Source of the DNA: Aestuariibius sp. HNIBRBA575
GTDB taxonomy: Bacteria > Pseudomonadota > Alphaproteobacteria > Rhodobacterales > Rhodobacteraceae
NCBI RefSeq assembly: GCF_040932005.1
Contig: NZ_CP162414.1
Location: 2,755,501-2,819,500 of the forward strand
Reading direction: 5' to 3'
DNA length: 64,000 nt
A model generated the notes under the pieces. The model worked only from the letters and a program-made list of their open reading frames with translations, was not told the DNA's origin and ran no database searches. The translations under genes and the position numbers were made by a program. This document shows, piece by piece, positions 19,499-28,259 of this stretch (positions are counted from its first letter, which is position 1; each line of letters starts with the position of its first letter).

Positions 19499-19777
19499 TC
19501 AGTTACCTTCGCCGAATTTATCGGCAACCAGCGCTTCGATTGCACCTGCAAGCTTTTCCGCCTCAGGCCCACTGGTTTCAACCTCAATAAAGGTTCCGAT
19601 TGACGCTGCCAACATCAAAAGCCCCATGATCGAATCGCCCGACGCATCCATCCCGTCCTTAAAAACAGTGGCGTTCGCGTCATGCTGTTCGACCACTTCG
19701 ACCAATTTGGCCGAGGCGCGCGCATGCAAACCTTTGATGTTCACGATTTCCAATTTACGCATAACTGCCTGTGTCAT
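19499..19777 (-). CDS. HPr-like phosphocarrier of the regulatory PTS
   Basis: The 92-residue product has the phospho-accepting histidine in IKGLHARASAKL (His18) and a second regulatory serine in DSIMGLL (Ser49), the site that HprK modifies in other HPr proteins. No sugar permease is nearby. Its start overlaps the EIIA stop (ATGA), in an operon with rapZ, hprK and chvG. The set suggests signalling of carbon or nitrogen state. An internal ATG at 19762 (MRKLEIV) is an alternative start. Confidence 0.93.
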   Translation of the reverse strand: MTQAVMRKLEIVNIKGLHARASAKLVEVVEQHDANATVFKDGMDASGDSIMGLLMLAASIGTFIEVETSGPEAEKLAGAIEALVADKFGEGN

Positions 19778-20178
19778 GAACCCGCATCGCCCCCTGTCAT
19801 CATATGAGCATTGATATATTTTCGCCCGGCTTCCAGTGCTGCGTTCACAGCTTCTGGTACTGTCTTTTTACGACTTTTTGCCAATTTGACCAACATAGGT
19901 AAATTTGCGCCATATAAAATGCGCCGATTGTCGCAATTACAGGCCAACAAAGACAAATTTGACGGCGATCCACCAAACATATCCGTGACGATCACCACGC
20001 CTTGGCCGCTATCAACCGCATCGGCCGCTTCGCAAATTTCGATTTGCTTTGCGCCTCGGTCTTCTTCGGCCTGGATCGGAATTGCGCGCACACCTTTTTG
20101 CTTGCCGACAACATGTTCGACGGCATTCAGATATTCCGTAGCAAGACCCCCATGGGCCACTATGACAATGCCGATCAT
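19774..20178 (-). CDS. PTS EIIA component, mannose/fructose (ManX) family
   Basis: Single-domain EIIA of 134 residues. The phosphorylatable histidine is His9 in MIGIVIVAHGGL, and DMFGGSPSNL is the conserved ManX-family loop. It should accept phosphate from HPr. As no EIIB or EIIC is present in the window, the role is probably regulatory. The ATG at 20178 overlaps the rapZ stop (ATGA); a longer upstream open frame runs inside rapZ and was not used. Confidence 0.93.
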   Translation of the reverse strand: MIGIVIVAHGGLATEYLNAVEHVVGKQKGVRAIPIQAEEDRGAKQIEICEAADAVDSGQGVVIVTDMFGGSPSNLSLLACNCDNRRILYGANLPMLVKLAKSRKKTVPEAVNAALEAGRKYINAHMMTGGDAGS

Positions 20179-21131
20179 TGACCGGTTTTCCCCGATTTTG
20201 CAGGCGCCAAAACATCGGCGCGCCGTTCCAATTCCCGATGCCGTATAGACACCCGCCAATCAGCACGCGCAAGGGATTTGGCCATTCTTTCCGTCACTGC
20301 AACCGATCTGTGTTGCCCTCCGGTACACCCAAAACCGATAGACAGGTGTGATTTGCCCTCAGCCTTGTAGGATGGCAGTAGAAATGAAATCAATTCAAAC
20401 ACGCGATGGTAGAATTCATCGAATCGCTCATCCGCGGCGACATAGGCATCCACGTCTTTGCTGCGCCCGTCCATTTGCCGCAATGAGGGGTCCCAGTAGG
20501 GATTGCGCAAAAACCGGCAATCCAAAACAATGTCGATCCCGCGCGGCAATCCCCGTTTATATGAAAACGACTGCACCGACACACCGAAGCCCTGCGCGCC
20601 GTCAGGTGCAAACCAAGCTTCGATATCGGCCTTTAGATCATGGGGCGACAGGTTGGATGTATCGATCAAGAAATCCGCACGCGCCCGAATGGGAACCAAT
20701 AATTCGATTTCCTTGGTGATCCCGGACAATGGCGGATCGGCAGGGGCCAATGGATGGCGGCGGCGGGTTTCTGAATACCGCCGCACCAGAACCTCGACCG
20801 AACAATCCAGATATAACACCTGCGCATCCACGCCCGATCCCGCTGACAGACGATCAATCAACGAAATCACTGTATCCGTTTGGAAATCCCGGTTTCGCAC
20901 GTCCAGCCCCAACGCCAATGGACGGCCAATTGGTGGCGCGTCCAGCAGATGCGGCAGAAGGCTGATCGGCAAATTGTCGATCACTTCATAACCCAGATCC
21001 TCTAGTGTTTTGATCGCTGTGGACCGCCCTGCCCCCGAAGGACCTGTGACAAACAAAACATGCTGTGAGGCATCGTCGATATCCGTTTCGGATGTCTCTT
21101 TTGTTTGGTCAGAAGGCGTCAAAGCAGGCAT
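20175..21131 (-). CDS. rapZ: RapZ-family nucleotide-binding protein
   Basis: The 318-residue product has Walker A GPSGAGRST (near residue 30), the conserved DNLPISLLPHLL, and the C-terminal signature SIGFGCTGGQHRSVAVTERM. In E. coli RapZ is an RNA-binding adaptor controlling GlmZ decay; in alphaproteobacteria its target is not established and it is found with PTS genes as here. Its ATG overlaps the hprK stop by one base (TGATG). Confidence 0.95.
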   Translation of the reverse strand: MPALTPSDQTKETSETDIDDASQHVLFVTGPSGAGRSTAIKTLEDLGYEVIDNLPISLLPHLLDAPPIGRPLALGLDVRNRDFQTDTVISLIDRLSAGSGVDAQVLYLDCSVEVLVRRYSETRRRHPLAPADPPLSGITKEIELLVPIRARADFLIDTSNLSPHDLKADIEAWFAPDGAQGFGVSVQSFSYKRGLPRGIDIVLDCRFLRNPYWDPSLRQMDGRSKDVDAYVAADERFDEFYHRVFELISFLLPSYKAEGKSHLSIGFGCTGGQHRSVAVTERMAKSLARADWRVSIRHRELERRADVLAPAKSGKTGQ

Positions 21132-21571
21132 CAGGCGGAACGTCCCCGTTTCAAATATTGCAGGATCATATAGGCCAGATGATCCCTTCCCTTGCCCCAA
21201 ATCAAGGGCAATTGCACATCAAGGAATGTCACATTCCGATGAGGTGGCAGGCGGTCGGGTTCAACATGGTCCAAATCAACACAAAGCGCGAGCGCGGTGG
21301 GGTCTGCTGGATTGGCGTTCAAAATGCCGACATGTCGTGCTTCTATTTTGCCGGACAGTTGCGATGGAACCGAGGCGATGATGCGGTCATCCAAACGGTT
21401 GAGAATGGTTTTGTCATCCGCAATCAGCGCGCAATTCAACGCCATCAACTGCAACGCCAATGTTGATTTCCCGGTTCCAGATCCCCCCATTATCAGCACT
21501 GCGCGCTCTTGGAACGCGATCGCGGATGCATGCACACATATCGTGTGATCAGATGGGCAGACCAACGACAA
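21131..21571 (-). CDS. hprK: Short HPr kinase/phosphorylase-like protein
   Basis: Only 146 residues, about half the length of Firmicute HprK, consisting of the P-loop kinase domain alone (IMGGSGTGKSTLALQL at about residues 27-42). The N-terminal domain is absent, as is typical for alphaproteobacterial versions. It would phosphorylate HPr on the serine seen in the HPr here. The likely start is TTG (21569-21571), with GGGAG six bases upstream, inside the last codons of chvG (23-base overlap). Confidence 0.88.
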   Translation of the reverse strand: MSLVCPSDHTICVHASAIAFQERAVLIMGGSGTGKSTLALQLMALNCALIADDKTILNRLDDRIIASVPSQLSGKIEARHVGILNANPADPTALALCVDLDHVEPDRLPPHRNVTFLDVQLPLIWGKGRDHLAYMILQYLKRGRSA

Positions 21572-23285
21572 AGCGTGCTCCCAGGGGGTCAGAGGTGATA
21601 TCGGCTTCGGTGGGGCGGATGTTTTCGGCCCAGATCACGCCGCCATGCGCCTCTACAATTTGTTTAGAAATCGCAAGCCCAAGCCCGGAATTGTTGCCAA
21701 ATTGCTGTTCGGGGCGTTCTGAATAGAACCGCGTGAACACCTTGGTCAACGCGCCGTCCGGAATACCGGGGCCAGTATCTTCGACGACGATCAAAACCCG
21801 ATTTTCGCGGCGTCGCGCCCAAACCCGGATCGCATCCCCGTCTTCACAAAACGAAATCGCATTGGTGATCAGGTTGACAAACACCTGTGCCAATCGGCCT
21901 TCCAGCCCATGCACTTCTATCGGGCCGTCTGGCAGGTCGGAAATAAACTCAACCCCGTTGGCCTTGGCTTGTTCGCCCAAAAACTGGTTGATGTTTTTCA
22001 AAACAACCAACAGATCAAAGGCTTGCTCTTCTTCGCGTACCAGTTCGGAATCCAACCGCGAGGCGTTGGAAATATCGCTGACCAATCGATCCAAACGGCG
22101 CACATCGTGATCAATCACATCCAGCAATTGATTGCGTTGATCGTCCCGTTTGGCCACCCGCATCGTGCCAACGGCCGATTGCAAGGACGCCAGCGGGTTC
22201 TTGATTTCATGCGCCACATCCGCGGCAAATTGTTCGTTGCCCTCAATGCGGTCGTAGAGCGCCGCAACCATCCCGCGCAACGCGCCGGACAGGCGGCCAA
22301 TTTCATCGGGACGCCCCGTCAGATCAGGAATTCGAATGCGTGTTGGGGCCATTTTGCGGGCATTTCGATCCCGTCCCAGCTCTGCGGCATCGGCCAAATC
22401 GGAGAGAGGATTGGCAATGGTCGATGCCAACATCAGCCCCAGACCAATGGACACAATCGCACCCAGAATGAACATCTGCAAAACCAATTCGCGCTGTTGC
22501 CGTACCAACGCGTCGATTTCGCCGGCTGGGCTTACCAATGCGATGGTGCCAACCGGCGTTCCTTCATGCAAAATCGGGCTTGCGACCGTAAACACTGTTT
22601 CCCCTAGCGGGGTCAGAATGGTTTTTGCAATAGTGTCACCTGTCAGGCTTGGCTCTAACAGATCATCAATAGATTCAAGGACATGAAAGGTCTGGTCAAC
22701 CTCTTCCCCACCGGGAAAAATGCTCTCGATACCCAACCAGATTGCCGCCAAAAAGTTGGAGACAACCGGAACCCGTTCCTCTTCGATTTCCAGCCCGGCA
22801 ACCGGCACGTCCTCTGCAGCGGATTTCGATGCGACCAATGTCAGGCTGGGGTCAAATACGAACACCTCAATGCCACCCCGCAGGTCAAGACCTTCGAGGG
22901 TTAAAACCGCATCGACCCCGTCGCCGGACACCAAATTGACCGGCGCACCGGCCGGCAATTGCGCCTCAAACGCGTCAGCAATCAGTTCAGTTTCGGCCAC
23001 CAATGACGCTGCGCGCTGCGACACCAAACTGCCACGAGACGGGTTCAGATACAGCACCCCCGCAACCAAAAGGATCAACGCCAACAGATTAAACGTGATG
23101 ATTTTGCGCGCCAAAGGCGACCGTTTTAGGGTCAGCCACCCACGTTTGCGGCGGATCTGGCGATATTCGCGGTCATCGGAATTGGTCGGAACAACCCAAT
23201 CGTCGCCCAAAACGACATCAGCCTCTGCCGCCGCGCGGCGGACAGAGTTTAGGTCACGAATGTCAATTTCGGGCGCAGATGTCAT
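21549..23285 (-). CDS. chvG: Sensor histidine kinase ChvG
   Basis: Membrane sensor kinase of the ChvG/ChvI (ExoS/ChvI) system that senses acid or envelope stress and controls envelope, motility and carbon genes in rhizobia and relatives. The 578-residue product has a cytoplasmic N terminus, membrane helices at about 62-80 and 268-290, a periplasmic domain between them, a HAMP region, His359 in ADVAHEIKNPLASLQ, and the ATPase motifs DTGPGIPDG and GLGLAIS. It lies directly after chvI on the minus strand with 15 bases between. Confidence 0.95.
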   Translation of the reverse strand: MTSAPEIDIRDLNSVRRAAAEADVVLGDDWVVPTNSDDREYRQIRRKRGWLTLKRSPLARKIITFNLLALILLVAGVLYLNPSRGSLVSQRAASLVAETELIADAFEAQLPAGAPVNLVSGDGVDAVLTLEGLDLRGGIEVFVFDPSLTLVASKSAAEDVPVAGLEIEEERVPVVSNFLAAIWLGIESIFPGGEEVDQTFHVLESIDDLLEPSLTGDTIAKTILTPLGETVFTVASPILHEGTPVGTIALVSPAGEIDALVRQQRELVLQMFILGAIVSIGLGLMLASTIANPLSDLADAAELGRDRNARKMAPTRIRIPDLTGRPDEIGRLSGALRGMVAALYDRIEGNEQFAADVAHEIKNPLASLQSAVGTMRVAKRDDQRNQLLDVIDHDVRRLDRLVSDISNASRLDSELVREEEQAFDLLVVLKNINQFLGEQAKANGVEFISDLPDGPIEVHGLEGRLAQVFVNLITNAISFCEDGDAIRVWARRRENRVLIVVEDTGPGIPDGALTKVFTRFYSERPEQQFGNNSGLGLAISKQIVEAHGGVIWAENIRPTEADITSDPLGARFVVGLPI

Positions 23286-23300
23286 CGCCGGTATTATCGC

Positions 23301-24002
23301 CTATTCTTCGTTGTAACGGTAGCCGATACCATAAAGCGTCTCGATCGCCGAGAATTCACCATCCGCCATCCGCATTTTTTTGCGCAGCCGTTTGATGTGG
23401 CTGTCGATGGTGCGGTCATCCACATAGACCTGATCGTCATAGGCCACATCCATCAGCTGGTCGCGGGATTTCACAAAGCCCGGACGCTGCGCAAGCGCCT
23501 GCAGCAACAGAAATTCCGTGACAGTCAGCGACACGTCACGGCCTTTCCATTTCACGGCATGGCGCAGGGGATCCATCACCAGATCGCCGCGGTTCATCAC
23601 TTTGTTTTCTTCTGTATCAGCAACCACTTCGCCAGAAATCGCATCCTGACGGCGCAGCAATGCGCGGATGCGTTCCACCAGCAAACGTTGGGAAAATGGC
23701 TTTTTGACGTAGTCATCGGCGCCCATACGCAGGCCCAGAACTTCGTCAATTTCGTCGTCTTTGGATGTCAGGAAAATCACCGGCATCGACGTTTTTTGGC
23801 GCAAACGCTGTAGCAGATCCATGCCATCCATCCGTGGCATTTTAATATCCAAAACAGCCATATCCGGCATCCGCTTGTTGAAAGCGTCCAGCGCAGATTG
23901 ACCATCATTATAGGTTTCGACCTCAAAGCCTTCTGCTTCGAGCGTCATGGACACAGATGTCAGGATGTTCCTGTCATCGTCCACCAATGCAATTTTCGAC
24001 AT
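23301..24002 (-). CDS. chvI: Response regulator ChvI
   Basis: OmpR/PhoB-type DNA-binding response regulator of 233 residues. The receiver domain has the acidic pair DDD at 8-10, phospho-acceptor Asp52 in [11 protein letters not shown], and Lys in DYVKKPFS. The winged-helix domain holds [21 protein letters not shown] and [11 protein letters not shown]. Preceded by TAAGGG. Divergent from pckA, the same arrangement as in Agrobacterium and Rhizobium, where ChvI acts with the downstream kinase ChvG. Confidence 0.96.
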   Translation of the reverse strand: MSKIALVDDDRNILTSVSMTLEAEGFEVETYNDGQSALDAFNKRMPDMAVLDIKMPRMDGMDLLQRLRQKTSMPVIFLTSKDDEIDEVLGLRMGADDYVKKPFSQRLLVERIRALLRRQDAISGEVVADTEENKVMNRGDLVMDPLRHAVKWKGRDVSLTVTEFLLLQALAQRPGFVKSRDQLMDVAYDDQVYVDDRTIDSHIKRLRKKMRMADGEFSAIETLYGIGYRYNEE

Positions 24003-24315
24003 GGGTTTACCCTTACTGCTCTCAAGTTCTATTTTTTGCCTGCTTTTTCAACATTAATGCCCCGCAAACACCGAGCGAATCAAGCAAATGTGCGAATCAC
24101 GTCGTAATCTGACTCTATGTTGTGACTTAAAAGCCTTACGAACGGCTAAATTCCGCCCATTAACCAAGCTGCCCCCAAACGTTGTCGCTACCGTTTGCGC
24201 TAACCGGAACTTGGTTGCGCTAACTGCCCCGGACGGGCCTATTCAGTTCCAATTTCAGCATGTTAAGGGAAAGACCTACTTGGGCAGCAACGCCCCATAA
24301 TCAGGAGCAAGACTT
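24003..24315. other. Divergent promoter region chvI/pckA
   Basis: This 313-base gap carries no convincing gene. It must hold the chvI promoter (left) and the pckA promoter (right). Its notable content is the pair of direct repeats at 24192-24225. The pckA ribosome site CAGGAGC sits at about 24302. Confidence 0.7.
24192..24225 (+). promoter_or_regulatory. Paired operator-like repeats upstream of pckA
   Basis: TTGCGCTAAC occurs at 24195-24204 and again at 24215-24224, exactly 20 bases (about two helical turns) apart. Extended to 14-mers, CGTTTGCGCTAACC and TGGTTGCGCTAACT each match the palindrome TGTTAGCGCTAACA at 11 positions. A GCGC centre with TAAC arms is typical of LacI-family regulators; CceR, a LacI-family carbon regulator described in Rhodobacter, would be a candidate. 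That link is an inference. Confidence 0.5.
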
Positions 24316-25911
24316 ATGGACCACGGACGCGTGAATCCGACCATGAAACTCGAAGATCAAGGCATCAGCGGGCTAGGTCAGGTCTATTACAACTATCTTG
24401 AACCTGACCTGATCGCTGAGGCGATCAAACGGGGCGAGGGTACATTGGGCAAAGGCGGCGCCATGCTGGTCACCACCGGGAAATTCACCGGTCGCTCCCC
24501 CAAAGACAAACATGTCGTGCGTTCCGCCAGCACCGAAAGCACCATCTGGTGGGAAAACAACACCGCCATGGAGCCCGATGCATTTGATCGTCTTTATGAC
24601 GACATGACCGAGCACATGAAGGGTCGTGAATATTTCGTTCAGGATCTGGTGGGCGGCGCGGACCCGCAGCTGCAACTGGACGTGCGGATGGTCACCGAAC
24701 TGGCGTGGCATTCCCTGTTCATCCGTCACATGCTGCGCCGTCCGGCCCGCGAAGACCTGATGAGCTTTGCGCCCGACTTCACCATCATCAACTGCCCAAC
24801 CTTTAAGGCGGACCCGGAAAAACATGGCTGCCGGTCTGACACAGTGATCGCGATCAACTTTGACCGCAAAATGATCCTGATCGGTGGCACGGAATATGCC
24901 GGTGAAAACAAGAAATCGGTGTTCACATTGCTGAACTACATCCTGCCCGGCAAAGGCGTGATGGCGATGCATTGTTCGGCCAACCACGCCATTGGCAACC
25001 CGGTTGATACGGCCGTATTCTTTGGTCTGTCCGGCACGGGTAAAACCACATTATCCGCTGATCCTGGCCGCGTGTTGATCGGTGACGACGAACATGGTTG
25101 GTCCGATCGCGGTACGTTCAACTTTGAGGGTGGCTGCTATGCCAAAACCATCAATCTGAACGCCGAAGCCGAGCCTGAAATCTTTGCGACCACGTCCAAA
25201 TTTGGCACTGTGATCGAAAACATGGTGTTTGACCCAGAGACCAAGGAACTGGACTTTGAGGATGACAGCCTGACCGCCAACATGCGTTGCGCCTACCCGC
25301 TGGAATACATTTCCAACGCGTCGGAATCCGCACTGGGTGGCCACCCCAAAAACATCATCATGCTGACCTGCGATGCTTTTGGTGTTCTGCCCCCCATCGC
25401 GCGCCTGACACCGGCCCAAGCGATGTATCACTTCTTGTCTGGCTTTACCTCCAAGGTCGCAGGCACAGAGCGCGGCGTAACCGAACCAGAGCCAACATTT
25501 TCGACCTGTTTCGGCGCGCCATTCATGCCCCGCCGCCCAGAAGCCTACGGCAACCTGCTGCGTCAGAAAATTGCGTCCCATGGCGCAACCTGCTGGCTGG
25601 TCAACACCGGCTGGACCGGCGGTGCCTATGGCACAGGATCACGCATGCCGATCAAGGCCACACGTGCCCTATTGACCGCCGCGCTGGACGGGTCCCTATC
25701 AGAGGCAACGTTCCGCAAGGACCCGAACTTTGGCTTCGAAGTGCCCGTCACGGTTGATGGCGTAGACAGCAAATTGCTGGACCCTCGCGCGACTTGGGGG
25801 GATGCGGCGGCCTATGATGCGCAGGCGCAGAAACTCGTCGAAATGTTCTCGGACAATTTCGAACAATACCTGCCCTTTATCGACGAAGATGTGCGCGCAG
25901 CCGCGATCTAA
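24316..25911 (+). CDS. pckA: Phosphoenolpyruvate carboxykinase (ATP)
   Basis: Converts oxaloacetate and ATP to phosphoenolpyruvate, first step of gluconeogenesis from TCA intermediates. The 531-residue product has [24 protein letters not shown], the kinase-1a P-loop [13 protein letters not shown], and [17 protein letters not shown]. Length is normal. The ATG follows CAGGAGCAAGACTT. Divergent from chvI; expression may respond to the paired operator-like sites upstream and perhaps to the PTS/ChvGI genes next door. A terminator follows. Confidence 0.98.
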   Translation: MDHGRVNPTMKLEDQGISGLGQVYYNYLEPDLIAEAIKRGEGTLGKGGAMLVTTGKFTGRSPKDKHVVRSASTESTIWWENNTAMEPDAFDRLYDDMTEHMKGREYFVQDLVGGADPQLQLDVRMVTELAWHSLFIRHMLRRPAREDLMSFAPDFTIINCPTFKADPEKHGCRSDTVIAINFDRKMILIGGTEYAGENKKSVFTLLNYILPGKGVMAMHCSANHAIGNPVDTAVFFGLSGTGKTTLSADPGRVLIGDDEHGWSDRGTFNFEGGCYAKTINLNAEAEPEIFATTSKFGTVIENMVFDPETKELDFEDDSLTANMRCAYPLEYISNASESALGGHPKNIIMLTCDAFGVLPPIARLTPAQAMYHFLSGFTSKVAGTERGVTEPEPTFSTCFGAPFMPRRPEAYGNLLRQKIASHGATCWLVNTGWTGGAYGTGSRMPIKATRALLTAALDGSLSEATFRKDPNFGFEVPVTVDGVDSKLLDPRATWGDAAAYDAQAQKLVEMFSDNFEQYLPFIDEDVRAAAI

Positions 25912-25929
25912 GTCAGCTTACAAATCCTC

Positions 25930-25959
25930 AAAAGGCCGTCCATTTGGGCGGCCTTTTTT
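25930..25959 (+). terminator. Intrinsic terminator of pckA
   Basis: AAAAGGCCGTCC, a four-base loop ATTT, then GGGCGGCCTTTTTT: a stem of GGCC pairs with one G-T pair and six T after it, 18 bases downstream of the pckA stop. Confidence 0.9.
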
Positions 25960-26025
25960 GTGGCACATTGACTTCGATCCCGAAGTTTCTGATCCTGAGG
26001 TCATTCCAATGATCTAGGCCCTATT

Positions 26026-26577
26026 ATGTTTCGTTTTGCCGTCCCTGCCGCAGGTTTCATCGCCACCTTCGCCCATTTCGCATTTGCCCAAGTGGCCGAG
26101 GATTACATCGCGCCACAGATCGCATTTCTTGAGGCAGGGATTGTCTGTGAAACGCCGTCCACGGGCACCCGCGTCGCACCGGATACCGCCATCGGCTATA
26201 TCGACGTGATCGAAGGGTCGCCCGATTTTATATCCAACAGCCGCGTTGTGCCCGCCGTGCCCGGCATCCATTTCGGGATCAAAGCCAGCATCATGGGGGA
26301 TGCGGATTTAGACGGGATCACCATCCACACCTACCACCCGCCGTTCAAGGATACAGGCCTGACCCATCAGCAATACCAGACATCCCTTGCGGGTTCTGGC
26401 CCGCCCAGCGGCAGCTATTACGGTTTGGATTTCGATTACGAAGTGGTCACCGGCACTTGGGTGTTTGAGGCCGAGTTTGAAGGGTTTACCCTGTACCGGG
26501 TGGCGTTCGAACTGGTGGACCCAACGTTGGTGCCGGAACTGGCCGAGGCGTGCAATTATTCCGATTTGTTTTCTTAG
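26026..26577 (+). CDS. Exported DUF3859-like protein
   Basis: The 183-residue product has a signal peptide (AAGFIATFAHFAFAQ, cleavage about residue 22) and a beta-rich body with VPGIHFGIKASIMGDADLDG and the tail GTWVFEAEFEGFTLYRVAFELV, which match what I remember of DUF3859. No catalytic motif; function unknown, probably periplasmic. It is transcribed away from pckA and ends 34 bases before the frameshifted gene on the other strand. Confidence 0.7.
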   Translation: MFRFAVPAAGFIATFAHFAFAQVAEDYIAPQIAFLEAGIVCETPSTGTRVAPDTAIGYIDVIEGSPDFISNSRVVPAVPGIHFGIKASIMGDADLDGITIHTYHPPFKDTGLTHQQYQTSLAGSGPPSGSYYGLDFDYEVVTGTWVFEAEFEGFTLYRVAFELVDPTLVPELAEACNYSDLFS

Positions 26578-26611
26578 GTGCTGACGTCCTCTGAGCAACC
26601 TTTGTTGCAAC

Positions 26612-26964
26612 TCAGCGAAACGTCTGAGTGATGATGATCTGACCCACAATGGCGTTGTTGAATGCATCCATTTCTTCGGCGGGAATCCAATACTCTAAAT
26701 GTGCTCGACCACCCGCTTCCTGAACGTCATAGGCGTCCAAATAAGACTTTAGCACTTCAAAGCGCGTGACAAACCCTGAACCGCTTGCCTTCACATTCCA
26801 ATCCCGAGCGATCTTGATGGCGTAATCTTCGGTCAAAACGGGATAAAAATAGGTTGTTCGGGCAAACGAGGCGGAAATACTCGCATATCGGTTTGCTCAA
26901 TAAGCACAAGCTCCTCTGGCCCTATCGGCCGCCAGAGCGTCACAGTTTGAATATCATTTTCCAT
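26612..26964 (-). pseudogene. Frameshifted crystallin J1-like (ADP-ribosylation/crystallin J1) gene
   Basis: Two adjoining open frames together give one protein of a small family usually labelled ADP-ribosylation/crystallin J1. The first (ATG 26964, 43 codons) reads VTLWRPIGPEELVLIEQTD and ends PPRLPEQPIFIPF-stop. The second continues YPVLTEDYAIKIARDWNVK and on to the end at 26612. The break falls in a run of five T (minus strand, about 26845-26849); one more T would restore EQPIFYPVLTEDYAI. It is either a real frameshift or a homopolymer error in assembly. The region is AT-rich compared with core genes. Confidence 0.8.
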
Positions 26965-27016
26965 ACCAATCTATAAACACCGGTCCACCACAATTTTCAA
27001 GATGGGAACGTCACAA

Positions 27017-27036
27017 TAGGTTCAGCCCGGCGATCA
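27017..27036 (+). repeat. Direct repeat copy 1 (20 bp)
   Basis: TAGGTTCAGCCCGGCGATCA, identical in sequence and orientation to 28281-28300, which lies inside the 3' end of the TauE/SafE gene. Read on the minus strand this copy encodes IAGLNL followed by Leu and a stop, and the open frame before it is hydrophobic (about 35 codons, no clear start). See the second copy and findings. Confidence 0.85.
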
Positions 27037-27226
27037 CAAAACTTGTGGCAGTTACGACCAAACAAATGGGTTTTTCAACGTCCGATGCGCGGGACAAAGC
27101 TGCCGTCTGCCGAATACTATTCTAGCGTCGGCGTTTGGCAAACTAGACAATGAACGATGGTCTTTGGCGACCTTTTCATCGTACTATAACACTTTGAACG
27201 ACCCCCTTTGTGGAGGCCAAGTTGCC

Positions 27227-27538
27227 ATGATTTTTAGCCAGCAAGAGCAGAAAGCTGTGGACAGCCTACTGGAAATATCACTCCTGAACGATCCGATGTT
27301 CTCACCCGAACTATTTCACACGTTGGCAGGTATAACCCCCGAAGAAGTCTCACATCTCTTGAATAATTCTGAGGCTACAGTTGAAAGTCACTTCATGACG
27401 AGGCGTTTGGTATTTGATGTACTTAACAATTTGGTGAACTATCCTCACCGGCAGAGCGCACGAATTTTGTCTTGTACCGGGCTGACCAATGGCCCTGTAC
27501 GCGAATTATGTGACAGACTTAGGGCACTTGGGGTCTAA
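27227..27538 (+). CDS. Hypothetical protein, small helical
   Basis: I do not recognise this 103-residue protein. It is predicted mostly helical (MIFSQQEQKAVDSLLEISLL at the start) with the tail TGLTNGPVRELCDRLRALGV, which resembles a winged-helix or recognition-helix pattern but is too weak to call. The ATG at 27227 has GGAGG about ten bases upstream. The gene is visibly AT-richer than the flanking core genes and lies between two copies of a 20-bp repeat. Confidence 0.55.
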   Translation: MIFSQQEQKAVDSLLEISLLNDPMFSPELFHTLAGITPEEVSHLLNNSEATVESHFMTRRLVFDVLNNLVNYPHRQSARILSCTGLTNGPVRELCDRLRALGV

Positions 27539-27646
27539 GCAGCTTTTCAAAGCGGTCACTTAAGTTCCGCGCAGCATCCTTCAGTTTAGGCTCTAAGCCG
27601 ACCTTCTCAGCAGTTTAAACCGATATCCGCCAAGCGAACTTGGTGC

Positions 27647-28120
27647 TCATTCAGTATTCAAGCGATATTTAAGAAAGGTTGCCCCGCCATAGTCAATTTC
27701 CGCGACGAATATTGCGCCAAGTCTTTTGAGCGCCCCAAGATTTTTACGCGACGGTGGAAGCAGGAAAGTAACGAAGGGGATGCGCTTATCAGTGGTCGCA
27801 AATTCGATCGCTTTTTTAGAGATGCGAGTACCCAACCCAAAAGAATTGGGCTTAAGAACCAGACCAAAATCCCACTCATCTCCTTCCTTTTGAAATCCAC
27901 CCCAACCGACGTATTTTCCGTTCAGAAATATAGCCCAATGGCCAAGCCCATCGCGACGCCAGCACTCTTCTTTGGCGGCGACAAAACTGGCAACGGCCGC
28001 TTCATCCCACTCAAAAGTCAGCAGCGGCATATGCTCGCCTACGCGGGGATCGGACATATGAGCGATGATTTCGGCTGGATCGACCTCGGTCAATCTGGCG
28101 AATGTAATGCTGTGTTTCAA
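27647..28120 (-). CDS. GNAT-family N-acetyltransferase
   Basis: The product (about 157 residues) has the GNAT core: GHWAIFLNGKYVGWGGFQKEG (beta strands 2-4), a variant acetyl-CoA loop LKPNSFGLGTRISKKAIEFA, and the C-terminal TFLLPPSRKNLGALKRLGAIFVAE. Substrate unknown. The start is uncertain: only TTG codons are available (28120 or 28132), neither with a good ribosome site. It lies inside the repeat-flanked AT-richer segment. Confidence 0.75.
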   Translation of the reverse strand: MKHSITFARLTEVDPAEIIAHMSDPRVGEHMPLLTFEWDEAAVASFVAAKEECWRRDGLGHWAIFLNGKYVGWGGFQKEGDEWDFGLVLKPNSFGLGTRISKKAIEFATTDKRIPFVTFLLPPSRKNLGALKRLGAIFVAEIDYGGATFLKYRLNTE

Positions 28121-28259
28121 AGGCCCTACCAACGATATGGATCGGATATTTCAATACTCGAACGCCTGATCCCAAACAATAACAATTGGCATAAACCGCG
28201 TTTAGTCACTGGCATTTGAACGGCTCAATTCGATGGACGGGTCGACCCTGAAACATACC

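Noticed and set aside
24373..24987. A 204-codon frame opposite pckA
   Set aside because: The pckA product is full length with all motifs in the other direction; this frame has no ribosome site.
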